From assembly GCA_947623955.1 (NCBI GenBank), contig CANQIP010000003.1, positions 62,001 through 126,000 on the forward strand: DNA of 64,000 nucleotides, given 5' to 3'. Within the stretch, counting starts at the first letter, position 1; each line of letters begins with the position of its first letter. Below are positions 33,594 to 42,800 of the stretch, piece after piece. A program made the position numbers and the translations under genes. The notes under the pieces are model-generated. The model was not told the DNA's origin. It made no database searches and saw only the letters and a program-made list of their open reading frames with translations. This DNA comes from an uncultured Clostridia bacterium. Lineage in GTDB: Bacteria; Bacillota; Clostridia; UBA1381.

Positions 33594-34025
33594 ATGCAAA
33601 GCGGAGCTTTTTACGGTGCGCTTAATCCTGAAAGCGATAAAGATTTTGCACGTTGTGAGGAACATGCTAACCGATACTATACTGAAATAAGAAAACGCAA
33701 ATCCGATATATCGGCAATAGCGATGAATGCGGGGTATTCAGAACAAGACATTGAAACAATAAAAAATCACATTTTTATAAATAAATATGATTTGGGCGAG
33801 GAAGAACCCACAACATTTTATCCCAATTATGATATTGCTGTTTCATGGCAAAATTTAATTGAGGGAAAGAATATTGAGGAAAAGGATCTTATTTTGCTGC
33901 AGCATGAGTATTATGAACATAAACTAATGATAGATGAAGGTCTTTCATATGTTGAAGCACATGAAAAGACACAGGAGTTGTATAATTATAAAAAAGCGGT
34001 TGATGATTGGAGGTCAAAAAAATGA
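33594..34025 (+). CDS. Toxin-domain-like protein (polymorphic toxin C-terminal module)
   Basis: A 143-residue AT-rich gene. It reads FYGALNPESDKDFARCEEHA, IKNHIFINKYDLGEEEPTTF, then IAVSWQNLIEGKNIEEKDLI and LLQHEYYEHKLMIDEGLSYVEAHEKTQ. The H-E-x(2)-E-H cluster and the IKNHIF...DIAxSWQxL pattern match a module I recall at the C-termini of phage head-morphogenesis-like and contact-toxin proteins in Bacillota. The ATG at 33594 is chosen for its promoter and gggag site, although the frame is open further upstream. It overlaps a small gene by 4 bases (ATGA), the usual toxin-immunity layout. Neither activity nor family is proven. Confidence 0.6.
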   Translation: MQSGAFYGALNPESDKDFARCEEHANRYYTEIRKRKSDISAIAMNAGYSEQDIETIKNHIFINKYDLGEEEPTTFYPNYDIAVSWQNLIEGKNIEEKDLILLQHEYYEHKLMIDEGLSYVEAHEKTQELYNYKKAVDDWRSKK

Positions 34026-34258
34026 ATGTTTTAACCTTAATGTATTTTGACGGAGATACTATCCGCTATGGATACCAGCCAGAGGGCAAGGGTAAAAAAG
34101 GGATAATAGCATACAACAGCAAGGACAATACAATCCATATTGAAAAACACGCAGAAACAGACAGCAATCAATACTATGCTAATATGGCAAAATCAAAAAT
34201 TCAAAAGATAGTAACCGAAAAAACGCTGCCTCGTGAGTGCGTTCAAGCGTGGTATTGA
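34022..34258 (+). CDS. Small protein, possible immunity partner
   Basis: A 78-residue protein (MNVLTLMYFDGDTIRYGYQP, then GKGKKGIIAYNSKDNTIHIE) with a basic C-terminal helix. No signal peptide or membrane helix, so it is cytosolic. The ATG overlaps the previous stop (ATGA), so translation is coupled to the toxin-like gene. Partner genes in that position are often immunity proteins, but no known family is recognised. A strong terminator follows about 30 bases downstream, so the two genes form a closed unit with the promoter at 33541. Confidence 0.6.
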   Translation: MNVLTLMYFDGDTIRYGYQPEGKGKKGIIAYNSKDNTIHIEKHAETDSNQYYANMAKSKIQKIVTEKTLPRECVQAWY

Positions 34259-34289
34259 TATATTGCATTCAACAAAAAATACAGCATAC

Positions 34290-34319
34290 AAGCACATTCC
34301 TTTATGGGGTGTGCTTTTT
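34290..34319 (+). terminator. Intrinsic terminator after the toxin/immunity-like pair
   Basis: AAGCACA and TGTGCTT around a 13-base loop, then a T run. Confidence 0.85.
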
Positions 34320-34419
34320 GCATGGAAGGAATGAGGGCTATGCGGATATTTTGTACACCATACACAAAATCACGCCACATGGGCGGGGAAAATTCTCCCG
34401 TAAAAAAGTGTAAAACAAC

Positions 34420-34448
34420 TTGAAAAAAATGGGGATTTGCGGTATAAT
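34420..34448 (+). promoter_or_regulatory. Promoter of the sodium-pump decarboxylase operon
   Basis: TTGAAA (34420-34425), 17-base spacer, TATAAT (34443-34448). The mmdA ribosome binding site (ggagg) lies about 45 bases downstream. The rest of the 34320-34503 gap shows nothing else. Confidence 0.75.
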
Positions 34449-34503
34449 GTATAATAGGTTAAAATGTGATTTATCACAGCAAAATAACAATGGAGGTTAA
34501 ATC

Positions 34504-36054
34504 ATGGGAACAATTGATAAATTGACCGAGCTTCAATACCGCAGAAGCGTCATAAACGCGGGCGGCGGCGAGGCAAGAATCAAAAAGCAGCATGACAGCG
34601 GCAAAAAGACCGCCCGCGAGAGAATAAACCTTCTCCTGGACGAGGGCAGCTTCGTTGAGATTGACGCTTTTGTTACGCACCGCGCGACGGAGTTCGGCAT
34701 GGACTGCGTTGAAGCTCCGGGCGAGGGCGTTGTTACAGGTTACGGCACGGTGGACGGCAGACTTGTGTACGTCTACGCGCAGGACTTCACCGTAATAGGC
34801 GGCTCTCTGGGCGAGATGCACGCGAAGAAAATATGCAAGGTTATGGACATGGCTGCCAAGATGGGCGCGCCGATAATCGGCATGAACGATTCGGGCGGCG
34901 CGAGAATACAGGAGGGTATCGACGCTCTTTCGGGTTTCGGAGAAATCTTCTTCCGAAATACGTGTAACAGCGGCGTAATTCCTCAGATTTCCGTAATAAT
35001 GGGACCCTGCGCCGGCGGCGCGGTGTACTCTCCGGCTATAACCGACTTTGTATTCATGGTTGAAAAGACGAGCCAGATGTTTATTACCGGCCCGCAGGTT
35101 ATAAGTTCCGTTACGGGCGAGGCGGTAACAGCCGAAGAACTCGGCGGCGCGGACACACACATGACAAAATCGGGCGTCGCGCACTTTAAGGCATCTGGCG
35201 ACGAGGACTGCATAGAGAAGATCAAGACGCTTCTCTCGTATCTGCCGTCAAACAATCTCGAAGAACCGCCCTACGAGCCGACAAACGACGAGATCAACCG
35301 TCTTTCCGAAAAGCTCACGGAAATAGTTCCCGACGAGTCGGGCAAGGCTTACGACGTGAAGGACGTTATCGCGGAAATCGTCGATAACGGCACATTCTTC
35401 GAGGTACAGGAAGAGTTCGCGAAGAACATAGTCATAGGCTATGCGCGTATGAACGGACAGGTTGTCGGCATAGTCGCGAACCAGCCGAAGGTTATGGCGG
35501 GTTCTCTGGACGTTGACTCGTCCGACAAGGCGGCGAGATTTGTGCGTTTCTGCGACAGCTTTAACATTCCTCTCGTAACGCTTACCGATGTGCCGGGTTA
35601 CTTCCCGGGCGTGGAGCAGGAAACAAGCGGAATTATAAGACACGGCGCGAAACTCCTTTACGCGTTCAGCGAGGCTACCGTTCCGAAAATCAACGTAATA
35701 CTCAGAAAAGCATACGGAGGCGCTTACATAGCGATGAACTCCAAGCATCTGGGCGCGGACGTCGTTATGGCATGGCCCACGGCTGAAATCGCGGTTATGG
35801 GGCCCGAGGGCGCGGCTAATATCATCTTCAAGAACGATATTAAGGAAAGCTCCGACCCGATCGCCACGCGCAACGAAAAGATACAGGAATACAGAAACAA
35901 GTTTGCGTCGCCGTACGAGGCGGCGAGACGCGGTTATGTAGACGACGTAATCGAGCCCGACTCGACGCGTCCGCGCATTATCGCGGCTCTGGAGATGCTC
36001 GCGTCAAAACGCGACTCGCGTCCGGCTAAGAAACACGGCAACATTCCCGTATAA
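34504..36054 (+). CDS. mmdA: Methylmalonyl-CoA decarboxylase-type carboxyltransferase (alpha subunit)
   Basis: Carboxyltransferase of the acyl-CoA carboxylase beta-subunit family that takes CO2 from an acyl-CoA (methylmalonyl- or glutaconyl-CoA type) onto carrier biotin. It has 516 residues with two crotonase-like halves. Motifs: [20 protein letters not shown] at the front, [32 protein letters not shown], then [20 protein letters not shown]. In the second half are [17 protein letters not shown] and [19 protein letters not shown]. It heads an operon with gamma, biotin-carrier, beta and OadA-type subunits. The acyl-CoA cannot be fixed: MmdA, PccB and glutaconyl-CoA decarboxylase alpha are related. 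Confidence 0.93.
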   Translation: MGTIDKLTELQYRRSVINAGGGEARIKKQHDSGKKTARERINLLLDEGSFVEIDAFVTHRATEFGMDCVEAPGEGVVTGYGTVDGRLVYVYAQDFTVIGGSLGEMHAKKICKVMDMAAKMGAPIIGMNDSGGARIQEGIDALSGFGEIFFRNTCNSGVIPQISVIMGPCAGGAVYSPAITDFVFMVEKTSQMFITGPQVISSVTGEAVTAEELGGADTHMTKSGVAHFKASGDEDCIEKIKTLLSYLPSNNLEEPPYEPTNDEINRLSEKLTEIVPDESGKAYDVKDVIAEIVDNGTFFEVQEEFAKNIVIGYARMNGQVVGIVANQPKVMAGSLDVDSSDKAARFVRFCDSFNIPLVTLTDVPGYFPGVEQETSGIIRHGAKLLYAFSEATVPKINVILRKAYGGAYIAMNSKHLGADVVMAWPTAEIAVMGPEGAANIIFKNDIKESSDPIATRNEKIQEYRNKFASPYEAARRGYVDDVIEPDSTRPRIIAALEMLASKRDSRPAKKHGNIPV

Positions 36055-36071
36055 TCGGAAGGGGGATAAAT

Positions 36072-36497
36072 ATGTATTCTGACGCATTATTGACAGGAAA
36101 GGATTTGCCTCTGTCCGAGGCGCTCGCGATGGGCGGCGAGACGACCGTTATAGGTCTTGCGATAGTTTTCGGCGTGCTTGTCATACTGATGATTGTGCTT
36201 ATGCTTTTTAAGGTAATTTTTTACAAGGACCCGAAAAAGCAGCAAAAATCGGCTGACACCGCAAAGCCGACCACTGCTGAGAGCGTAACGACCGCTGCGG
36301 AAACCGCCGCGGTAGTGAGCGACAAATCGGACGAAATTCCCGAGGACGAGCTCGTGGCTGTGCTTATGGCTGCGGTCGCATCAAGTCTCAACACCTCGAC
36401 GTACAATTTGAGGATAAAGTCGTACAGACGCGTTGACGGAAGACAAAACGCATGGAACAGAGCAGGTCTTACCGAGACCATCAACAACAGATATTAA
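36072..36497 (+). CDS. oadG: Sodium-pump decarboxylase gamma subunit (OadG family)
   Basis: A 141-residue membrane protein with one transmembrane helix (TTVIGLAIVFGVLVILMIVL) followed by a Lys/Ala/Thr/Glu-rich cytoplasmic tail. The late stretch DELVAVLMAAVASSLNTSTY and RIKSYRRVDGRQNAWNRAGL is typical of OadG proteins. In known pumps the gamma subunit holds the soluble carboxyltransferase to the membrane beta subunit. RBS gaaggggg. It lies 17 bases after mmdA. Confidence 0.88.
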   Translation: MYSDALLTGKDLPLSEALAMGGETTVIGLAIVFGVLVILMIVLMLFKVIFYKDPKKQQKSADTAKPTTAESVTTAAETAAVVSDKSDEIPEDELVAVLMAAVASSLNTSTYNLRIKSYRRVDGRQNAWNRAGLTETINNRY

Positions 36498-36510
36498 GGA
36501 GGATAATAAA

Positions 36511-36891
36511 ATGAGAAAGTTCAATATAACCGTAAACGGAAAAACATACGCGGTAGACGTGGAAGAAGTAGGCGGAGTACAGACGAGCGCACCCGCGCCT
36601 GCGCCTGCTCCCGTTCCGGCGGCTGCACCGAAGGCGGCGGCTCCCGCACCCGCGCCGAAGGCTGCTCCCGTAGAGGGCGCAAAGCAGGTTACCGCGCCGA
36701 TGCCCGGCACGATCGTATCGGTAAAGGTAAACGTGGGCGACACCGTTAAGTCGGACACGCTTGTTGCGGTACTTGAGGCAATGAAGATGGAAAACGAGAT
36801 TTTCGCGGGCGTTGACGGCACTGTTGCCGGTATAAGCGTATCCGCGGGCGACAGCGTAAACAGCGGCGACGTGATTGTTTCGGTAAACTGA
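36511..36891 (+). CDS. Biotin carboxyl carrier subunit of the decarboxylase
   Basis: A 126-residue protein with an N-terminal beta-hairpin (MRKFNITVNGKTYAVDVEEV) and an Ala/Pro-rich flexible linker (residues 28-60). The C-terminal biotinyl domain has VTAPMPGTIVSVKVNVGDTV and the biotin lysine in LEAMKMENEI. It carries CO2 between the carboxyltransferase and the membrane beta subunit. The ATG after aaggagg at 36511 is chosen; an upstream in-frame start would overlap oadG. Equivalent to MmdC/GcdC. Confidence 0.93.
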   Translation: MRKFNITVNGKTYAVDVEEVGGVQTSAPAPAPAPVPAAAPKAAAPAPAPKAAPVEGAKQVTAPMPGTIVSVKVNVGDTVKSDTLVAVLEAMKMENEIFAGVDGTVAGISVSAGDSVNSGDVIVSVN

Positions 36892-36929
36892 CGCATTATA
36901 TATACTTAACGGAAAGTGGTGAAAAAAAA

Positions 36930-38174
36930 GTGATTGAAAGCTTTTTAAACTTTTTGCAGAATACCGGAGCAGCCGCGCTTTTCGCCTACGGCGGCATGGA
37001 AGCGATAAAGACGGTTCTGATGATTATAATCGCGTGCGTGCTTTTGTATCTTGCGATAGTAAAGAAATTTGAACCGCTGCTGCTTTTACCGATAGCGTTC
37101 GGAATGCTGCTCACGAACCTGCCTGTTCTTAAAGACTCTCCGGCGGTCATGATGCACACCGAATGGTTTACGGACACGCAGTACATGATAGACGGTCATT
37201 TTATAGATGTGGGCAAGATAGCGCGCGAGGGCGGACTTTTAGACCTTCTCTACCTCGGAGTTAAACTCGGCATTTATCCGCCGCTTATCTTCGTCGGCAT
37301 AGGTGCGATGACGGACTTCGGCCCGCTTATAGCGAACCCTAAGAGTATTCTGCTCGGCGCGGCTGCGCAGTTCGGCGTGTTCTTCACGTTTGTCGGCGCA
37401 TTGGTACTGAGCGCGCTCGTACCTTCGATTATGTTCGGCGTTAAGGAGGCTGCGTCAATCGGTATTATCGGCGGCGCGGACGGCCCCACGGCGATATACG
37501 TAACGAAAACGCTCGCTCCGGCTCTTTTGCCGGCGATAGCGGTAGCGGCGTACTCGTATATGGCTCTTATACCCGTTATTCAGCCGCCCATAATGAAACT
37601 TATGACGCGTAAAAAGGACAGAATGATAGTTATGGAACAGCTGCGCCCCGTTTCAAAGACGGAGAAAATACTGTTCCCGATAATAGTAACGATAGTCGTT
37701 GCGCTCATAATCCCCGACGCGGTATCGCTCGTCGGCTGCCTGATGCTCGGAAATCTCCTGAAGGAGTCGGGCGTCGCGGACAGACTTGCAAAGACGGTGC
37801 AGAACGAGCTTATGAATATCGTAACGATATTCCTCGGCGTAACGGTTGGCGCGACGGCAACGGCGTCGAGTTTCCTCTCGCCTCAGACGATAGGCATTGT
37901 CGTGCTCGGTCTCGTGGCGTTCTGTTTCTCGACAGCGGGCGGACTTCTGCTCGGCAACATTATGTGCTGGCTCACAAAGGGCAAGGTCAATCCGCTTATA
38001 GGCAGCGCGGGCGTAAGCGCCGTGCCTATGGCTGCGAGAGTGTCGCAGCAGGTCGGACAGAAGGAAAACCCGTCCAACTTCCTGCTCATGCACGCTATGG
38101 GCCCGAACGTTGCCGGAGTTATCGGTTCGGCAGTCGCGGCGGGCGTGTTCCTTGCGATGTTCAGCAATATTTAA
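36930..38174 (+). CDS. oadB: Sodium-translocating decarboxylase beta subunit
   Basis: Polytopic membrane protein that decarboxylates carboxybiotin and exports Na+. The 414-residue length and motifs fit: GVGKI-like region DVGKIAREGGLLDLLYLGVK, PPLIFVGIGAMTDFGPLIAN, the reentrant signature GGADGPTAIYVTK with the key Asp, SYMALIPVIQPPIMKLMTR, and NPLIGSAGVSAVPMAARVSQ. Start is GTG after aaagtggtg, weaker than its neighbours. It serves both carboxyltransferases of the operon, as it is the only beta subunit here. Confidence 0.95.
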   Translation: MIESFLNFLQNTGAAALFAYGGMEAIKTVLMIIIACVLLYLAIVKKFEPLLLLPIAFGMLLTNLPVLKDSPAVMMHTEWFTDTQYMIDGHFIDVGKIAREGGLLDLLYLGVKLGIYPPLIFVGIGAMTDFGPLIANPKSILLGAAAQFGVFFTFVGALVLSALVPSIMFGVKEAASIGIIGGADGPTAIYVTKTLAPALLPAIAVAAYSYMALIPVIQPPIMKLMTRKKDRMIVMEQLRPVSKTEKILFPIIVTIVVALIIPDAVSLVGCLMLGNLLKESGVADRLAKTVQNELMNIVTIFLGVTVGATATASSFLSPQTIGIVVLGLVAFCFSTAGGLLLGNIMCWLTKGKVNPLIGSAGVSAVPMAARVSQQVGQKENPSNFLLMHAMGPNVAGVIGSAVAAGVFLAMFSNI

Positions 38175-38204
38175 TTTAAAATTCGGATAAAGGAGTGAAA
38201 ATAT

Positions 38205-39617
38205 ATGGCAAAAGGAAATAAAGCGGTAGAGATTACCGAAACAGTCCTCCGAGACGCGCACCAGTCGCTTATCGCGACGCGCATGACGACGGAGGAAATG
38301 CTCCCCATAGTAGAGAAACTGGACGATATAGGTTTCCACTCGCTAGAGGCGTGGGGCGGCGCGACGTTTGACTCGTGCCTTCGTTTCCTTAACGAAGACC
38401 CGTGGGAGAGACTTCGCAAAATAAAGGATAAGGCTAAGAAAACGCCTTTGCAGATGCTTTTCAGAGGTCAGAACATTTTGGGCTACCGTCACTACGCGGA
38501 CGACATTGTACAGTACTTCGTACAGAAGTCTATCGCGAACGGTATCGACATTATAAGAATATTTGACGCGCTCAACGATACGCGTAACCTCAAATGCGCG
38601 ATTGACGCGTGTATAAAAGAAAAGGGTCACTGCCAGGCTGCGCTTTCGTACACGATCGGCGGACCCCACACGACCGAGTCGTTCGTTAAGCTGTCAAAGC
38701 AGCTTGAAGAAATGGGCGCGAACTCCATCTGTATAAAGGATATGGCGGGACTTTTGCTCCCGTACACGGCGTATGAGCTTGTAAAGGCGATAAAGGAAAC
38801 GGTTAAAATTCCCGTGCAGTTACACACGCACTACACGTCGGGCGAGGCGTCGATGGTATACTTAAAGGCTGTCGAGGCGGGCGTTGACGTTATCGACTGC
38901 GCGATGTCGCCGATGGCTATGGGTACATCCCAGCCGCCGACAGAACCGATGGTCGCGGCGTTCCAGAACACGCCTTACGACACGGGCTACGACCTCGACA
39001 AGCTGGTTGAAATTTGCGATTACTTCAAGCCGCTGCGTGAGAAGTACCTCGCAAGCGGACTGATGAACCCGAAGGTAATGGGCGTTGACGTAAACACGCT
39101 TAAATACCAGGTACCGGGCGGCATGCTCTCGAACCTCGTTTCGCAGCTTAAGCAGCAGGGCAGAGAGGACGCGTTCGAGGAGGTTCTTAAAGAAGTGCCT
39201 CGCGTAAGAGCAGACATGGGTTATCCGCCGCTTGTAACTCCGTCGTCGCAGATCGTCGGCACACAGGCGGTGCTGAACGTTCTTATGGGCGAGAGATACA
39301 AGATGGTTTCAAAGGAAACGAAGGGTATCGTAAGAGGAGAGTATGGCAGAACTCCCGTACCCATAAGCGACGAAATAGTGAAGAAGGTTATCGGCGACGA
39401 GAAACGTATAACGTGCCGTCCCGCGGATCTTTTGGAGCCGGAGCTTGACAAGATGCGTAAGGAGTGCGCGGAGTGGACGGAGCAGGACGAGGACGTATTG
39501 TCCTACGCGCTGTTCGGACAGGTTGCCGTTAAATTCTTCGAGTACAGACGCGCACAGAAATATAAGATCGACGCGGATTTATTGGACGAGGAAAACAAGG
39601 TTTATCCGGTGCAGTAA
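38205..39617 (+). CDS. oadA: Oxaloacetate decarboxylase alpha/pyruvate carboxylase B-type carboxyltransferase
   Basis: Biotin-dependent carboxyltransferase with a TIM barrel (HMG-CoA lyase-like). Motifs: VEITETVLRDAHQSLIATRM with metal Asp, SLEAWGGATFDSCLRFLNED, MLFRGQNILGYRHYADD, the metal His pair in VQLHTHYTSGEA, and DCAMSPMAMGTSQPPTE. The 470 residues end after the conserved carboxylase domain (about residue 450); the biotinyl domain of classic OadA is absent, so it must use the separate carrier. Its substrate is probably oxaloacetate (decarboxylation) or pyruvate (reverse). RBS aaggag. Last gene of the operon; a terminator follows. Confidence 0.94.
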   Translation: MAKGNKAVEITETVLRDAHQSLIATRMTTEEMLPIVEKLDDIGFHSLEAWGGATFDSCLRFLNEDPWERLRKIKDKAKKTPLQMLFRGQNILGYRHYADDIVQYFVQKSIANGIDIIRIFDALNDTRNLKCAIDACIKEKGHCQAALSYTIGGPHTTESFVKLSKQLEEMGANSICIKDMAGLLLPYTAYELVKAIKETVKIPVQLHTHYTSGEASMVYLKAVEAGVDVIDCAMSPMAMGTSQPPTEPMVAAFQNTPYDTGYDLDKLVEICDYFKPLREKYLASGLMNPKVMGVDVNTLKYQVPGGMLSNLVSQLKQQGREDAFEEVLKEVPRVRADMGYPPLVTPSSQIVGTQAVLNVLMGERYKMVSKETKGIVRGEYGRTPVPISDEIVKKVIGDEKRITCRPADLLEPELDKMRKECAEWTEQDEDVLSYALFGQVAVKFFEYRRAQKYKIDADLLDEENKVYPVQ

Positions 39618-39623
39618 ATTAAA

Positions 39624-39653
39624 GCGGGACTGCCCAGCGGCAGTCCCCGTTTT
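39624..39653 (+). terminator. Terminator of the decarboxylase operon
   Basis: GGGACTGCC and GGCAGTCCC around CAGC, followed by cgtttt. Confidence 0.8.
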
Positions 39654-39698
39654 GTAATATAAATTGTGATTTAATGGCGCATTAAAGGCGTGGACGTA

Positions 39699-39867
39699 GG
39701 GCGGTCATCGGCCGCCCGTTAGCCTCCCTTGTTAAAGGGAGGGGGACCGCCGAAGGCGGTGGAGGGATTCATTGTAAAATTGAAAAGGAATCCCCCAGTC
39801 GCGCTCCGCGCGCCAGCCCCCTTTGACAAGGGGGCCTCACGTAGGGGCGAACACGGTTCGCCCCTAC
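39699..39867. repeat. Cluster of dispersed clostridial palindromic repeats
   Basis: The gap 39654-39922 holds no gene. A small palindrome (GGGCGG/CCGCCC, 39699-39717) is followed by two inverted copies of one repeat. The left copy (39721-39770) runs from cctcccttgttaaagg to gagggattc; the right copy (39788-39836), inverted, runs from gaatccccc to caaggggg. A perfect 12-bp-arm palindrome ends the cluster (39841-39867, arm GTAGGGGCGAAC), related to the repeat at 18319. Such units are common between genes in clostridial genomes. Confidence 0.85.
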
Positions 39868-39922
39868 ACCTACACCATAAACACACTGCCAAATCACAAT
39901 TTACAAAAAGGAGCATACAAAC

Positions 39923-40726
39923 ATGAAAATAGGATTTATAGGCGGCGGTAACATGGGCGGCGCGATAATAAAGGGAATTATCGCGTCAGGTACTGCCAAT
40001 GCCGCAAACATTTCGGTATCCGACAAAAACGCGGACGCGCTCCGTGCGCTCAAAAACGAGTACGGCGTTTACACGACCGACGACAACAGGGAAGTTGTAC
40101 GCATTTCGGACGTTATTTTCCTGTGCGTAAAGCCGCAGATATTGTACGGCGTGATAGACGAAATAAAGGACGTTACGAACGGTAACACGCTTATCATATC
40201 CATAGCGGCGGGTCAGGCGATAGCGGATATTGAAAACGCGTTCGGCAAAAAAATAAAGCTCGTCCGCGTAATGCCTAACACTCCCGCGCTTGTCGGAGAG
40301 GGTATGGCTGCGCTTTCGGCGAACGGTAACGTAACCGACGACGATATGAAAACAGCTGTAGGAGTTATGGGCAGTCTCGGCAAGGCGGAAATCGTACCGG
40401 AGCACCTTATGGACGCGGTAACGGCAGTGTCGGGCTCATCGCCTGCGTATGTGTTTATGATGATTGAGGCTATGGCTGACGCGGCTGTTCGCGAGGGTAT
40501 GCCGCGCAAGCAGGCGTACACGTTTGCGGCGCAGGCTGTTATGGGCAGCGCGAAAATGGCGCTTGAAACGGACAGTCACGTCGCGGAACTTAAAGATATG
40601 GTCTGCTCTCCGGCAGGCACGACGATTGAAGCGGTAGCCGCGCTCGAAAAGAACGGTTTCAGGAACGCGGTTATGGAGGCTATGCACGAGTGCGCCGAAA
40701 TGTCAAGGCGAATGGGCAGGAAATAA
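39923..40726 (+). CDS. proC: Pyrroline-5-carboxylate reductase
   Basis: NAD(P)H-dependent last step of proline synthesis. The 267-residue protein begins with the dinucleotide loop IGFIGGGNMGGAIIKGII. Family motifs follow: LCVKPQILYGVIDEIK, VRVMPNTPALVGEGMAAL, and the C-terminal signature SGSSPAYVFMMIEAMADAAV, ELKDMVCSPAGTTIEAVAAL. RBS aaaaggag. It is followed after 22 bases by a phosphoesterase gene, probably cotranscribed. Confidence 0.96.
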   Translation: MKIGFIGGGNMGGAIIKGIIASGTANAANISVSDKNADALRALKNEYGVYTTDDNREVVRISDVIFLCVKPQILYGVIDEIKDVTNGNTLIISIAAGQAIADIENAFGKKIKLVRVMPNTPALVGEGMAALSANGNVTDDDMKTAVGVMGSLGKAEIVPEHLMDAVTAVSGSSPAYVFMMIEAMADAAVREGMPRKQAYTFAAQAVMGSAKMALETDSHVAELKDMVCSPAGTTIEAVAALEKNGFRNAVMEAMHECAEMSRRMGRK

Positions 40727-40748
40727 CGCGTAGCAGAGGAGAGAGCGA

Positions 40749-41447
40749 ATGGCACTGTACACGATAGCAGACTTACACCTGCCGCTTGGAATAGACAAGC
40801 CCATGGACATATTCGGAAAGGCATGGGAAAATTATGTGGAGCGTCTCGCCGACAACTGGCAGAGCAGCGTTAAGGCGGACGACCTTGTCGTTCTGCCGGG
40901 CGACTTCTCGTGGGCGACGTACCTTGAACAGAGCGAGCGCGACTTTGACTTTCTGCACAGCCTAAACGGCAGGAAGATACTGTTAAAGGGCAACCACGAC
41001 TACTGGTGGACGACGATGAACAAGCTCCGCGCCTTTACCGCAGCCCACGGTTATGACGACATTGACTTTCTGCACAACAACAGCTTTACCTATAACGGTA
41101 TCGCGCTTTGCGGCACGCGCGGCTGGATAAATCCCGGCTGGGACGGCTTTACCGACGAGGACAGAAAAATATTCGACCGCGAGGTGCAGCGTCTCGAATT
41201 GTCTCTTAAAAGCGCGGAAGGCGCGGAGGAAATATACGTGTTCGCGCATTACCCGCCCATATCGCAAAGCTGCGCGGAGAACGAGTTTACGGCTATGATG
41301 AAAAAGTACCCCGTGACGCGGTGCCTGTACGGTCACCTTCACGCCGCGTCTCACAAAAACGCGGTGCAGGGTGAGGAAGACGGCATAACGTACACGCTTG
41401 TGTCGGGCGACTACCTGAAATTCGAGCCGCTTATGCTCGCGGAATAA
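40749..41447 (+). CDS. Calcineurin-like metallophosphoesterase
   Basis: A 232-residue cytosolic metallophosphatase. Metal-ligand motifs are in order: IADLHLP, LPGDFSWAT, LLKGNHDYWWTT, VFAHYPP and YGHLHAAS. GTRGWINPGW is typical of a subgroup common in clostridia, whose substrate is not known. RBS agaggag. It belongs to the proC transcript. Confidence 0.9.
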   Translation: MALYTIADLHLPLGIDKPMDIFGKAWENYVERLADNWQSSVKADDLVVLPGDFSWATYLEQSERDFDFLHSLNGRKILLKGNHDYWWTTMNKLRAFTAAHGYDDIDFLHNNSFTYNGIALCGTRGWINPGWDGFTDEDRKIFDREVQRLELSLKSAEGAEEIYVFAHYPPISQSCAENEFTAMMKKYPVTRCLYGHLHAASHKNAVQGEEDGITYTLVSGDYLKFEPLMLAE

Positions 41448-41463
41448 ATATGTGAAAAATACC

Positions 41464-41492
41464 TTGCAATATAGCATGAAATGTTGTATAAT
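41464..41492 (+). promoter_or_regulatory. Promoter of tyrS
   Basis: TTGCAA (41464-41469), 17-base spacer, TATAAT (41487-41492). The leader is only about 40 bases, so there is no room for a T-box. Confidence 0.7.
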
Positions 41493-41539
41493 AGGTGACG
41501 CTGTGAAAAAAAGCAAATCTAAAGAAGGAGGAAAAACAT

Positions 41540-42760
41540 ATGCACGATAACGTATATGACGTTTTGCTGGAACGCGGCTTGATTGCTCAGACGACGCACG
41601 AGCAGGAAATCAGAGAATTACTTGGAAAGGAAAAAGTCACGTTCTATATCGGCTTTGACCCGACGGCGGACAGCCTCCATGTGGGACATTACCTGCAAAT
41701 GGTGGTTATGCGCCATATGCAGAATTACGGACACAGACCGATTGCCCTTGTGGGCGGCGGTACGGGTCATATCGGCGACCCTTCCGGACGCACCGATATG
41801 CGTTCGATGATGACAAAGGAAACTATCGACTACAACTGCGAGCGTTTCAAGGAGCAGCTCGCGAAGGTCGTTGATTTTTCGGACGACAAGGCGATAATGG
41901 TAAACAACGCCGACTGGCTTTTAGACCTTAACTACATCGATTTTCTGCGCGACATAGGCTCGTGCTTTTCGGTAAACAAGATGCTCACCGCGGAGTGCTT
42001 TAAACAGAGGCTTGAAAAAGGACTTTCGTTCCTTGAATTTAACTATATGCTGATGCAGGCGTATGACTTTTTGATGCTCAGCCGTAAGTACGGCGCGAAA
42101 ATCGAGCTTGGCGGCGACGACCAGTGGAGCAATATTCTGGCGGGTATCGACCTTTGCCGCAGAAAGGATCAGACACAGGTTTACGGCATGACGTTCACGC
42201 TGCTTACGAACAGCGAGGGCAAGAAGATGGGCAAGACCGCCGCGGGCGCGGTATGGCTCGACCCGAAAAAGACCACGCCGTACGACTTCTACCAGTACTG
42301 GGTAAATGTGGACGACGCGGACGTTATAAAATGCCTGAAACTTCTCACATTCGTTCCCATGGACGAGATACACGAAATGGAAACGTGGAAGGACGCGAAA
42401 ATAAACGAGGCTAAGCGCATACTTGCGTACGAGGTAACAAAGCTTGTACACGGCGCGGACGAGGCGGATAAGGTTAAGGCTGCCGCCGAGGCTGTTTTCG
42501 GGGGCGGCGGCGTGTCGGCTGATATGCCGACGAGCGTTATTCCCGACGTTGTGGGAATGGGCGTGCTCGATATGCTCGTATCGACAGGTCTCGTACCGTC
42601 GAAGGGCGAGGCGAGAAGGCTAGTTCAGCAGAACGGTCTTTCGATAAACGACGCAAAGTACACCGACGTGAACGGCTCCGTTACAGCCGACATGCTCACG
42701 GACGAGGGTATGATTATAAAGAAGGGCAAGAAAACCTTCCACAGAGTTGTTTTAAAGTAA
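41540..42760 (+). CDS. tyrS: Tyrosyl-tRNA synthetase
   Basis: Class I aminoacyl-tRNA synthetase charging tRNA-Tyr. The 406 residues contain [20 protein letters not shown] (HIGH-type motif), [38 protein letters not shown] and [12 protein letters not shown] (KMSKS-type). A C-terminal S4 domain follows ([20 protein letters not shown]). RBS aaggagg. It is a single-gene unit ending at a bidirectional terminator. No T-box leader is present, unusual but not rare for this gene. Confidence 0.97.
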   Translation: MHDNVYDVLLERGLIAQTTHEQEIRELLGKEKVTFYIGFDPTADSLHVGHYLQMVVMRHMQNYGHRPIALVGGGTGHIGDPSGRTDMRSMMTKETIDYNCERFKEQLAKVVDFSDDKAIMVNNADWLLDLNYIDFLRDIGSCFSVNKMLTAECFKQRLEKGLSFLEFNYMLMQAYDFLMLSRKYGAKIELGGDDQWSNILAGIDLCRRKDQTQVYGMTFTLLTNSEGKKMGKTAAGAVWLDPKKTTPYDFYQYWVNVDDADVIKCLKLLTFVPMDEIHEMETWKDAKINEAKRILAYEVTKLVHGADEADKVKAAAEAVFGGGGVSADMPTSVIPDVVGMGVLDMLVSTGLVPSKGEARRLVQQNGLSINDAKYTDVNGSVTADMLTDEGMIIKKGKKTFHRVVLK

Positions 42761-42770
42761 GCGATTAAAA

Positions 42771-42800
42771 AACTCAGCCGTAGAAACGGCTGAGTTTTTT
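42771..42800. terminator. Bidirectional terminator between tyrS and the fumarase beta gene
   Basis: AACTCAGCCG and CGGCTGAGTT around tagaaa, with a T run on the plus side and an A run on the other, so it can serve both convergent genes. Confidence 0.9.

Noticed and set aside
41448-41539. T-box riboswitch before tyrS
   Set aside because: The leader is about 40 bases with no specifier loop, T-box sequence or terminator/antiterminator pair.
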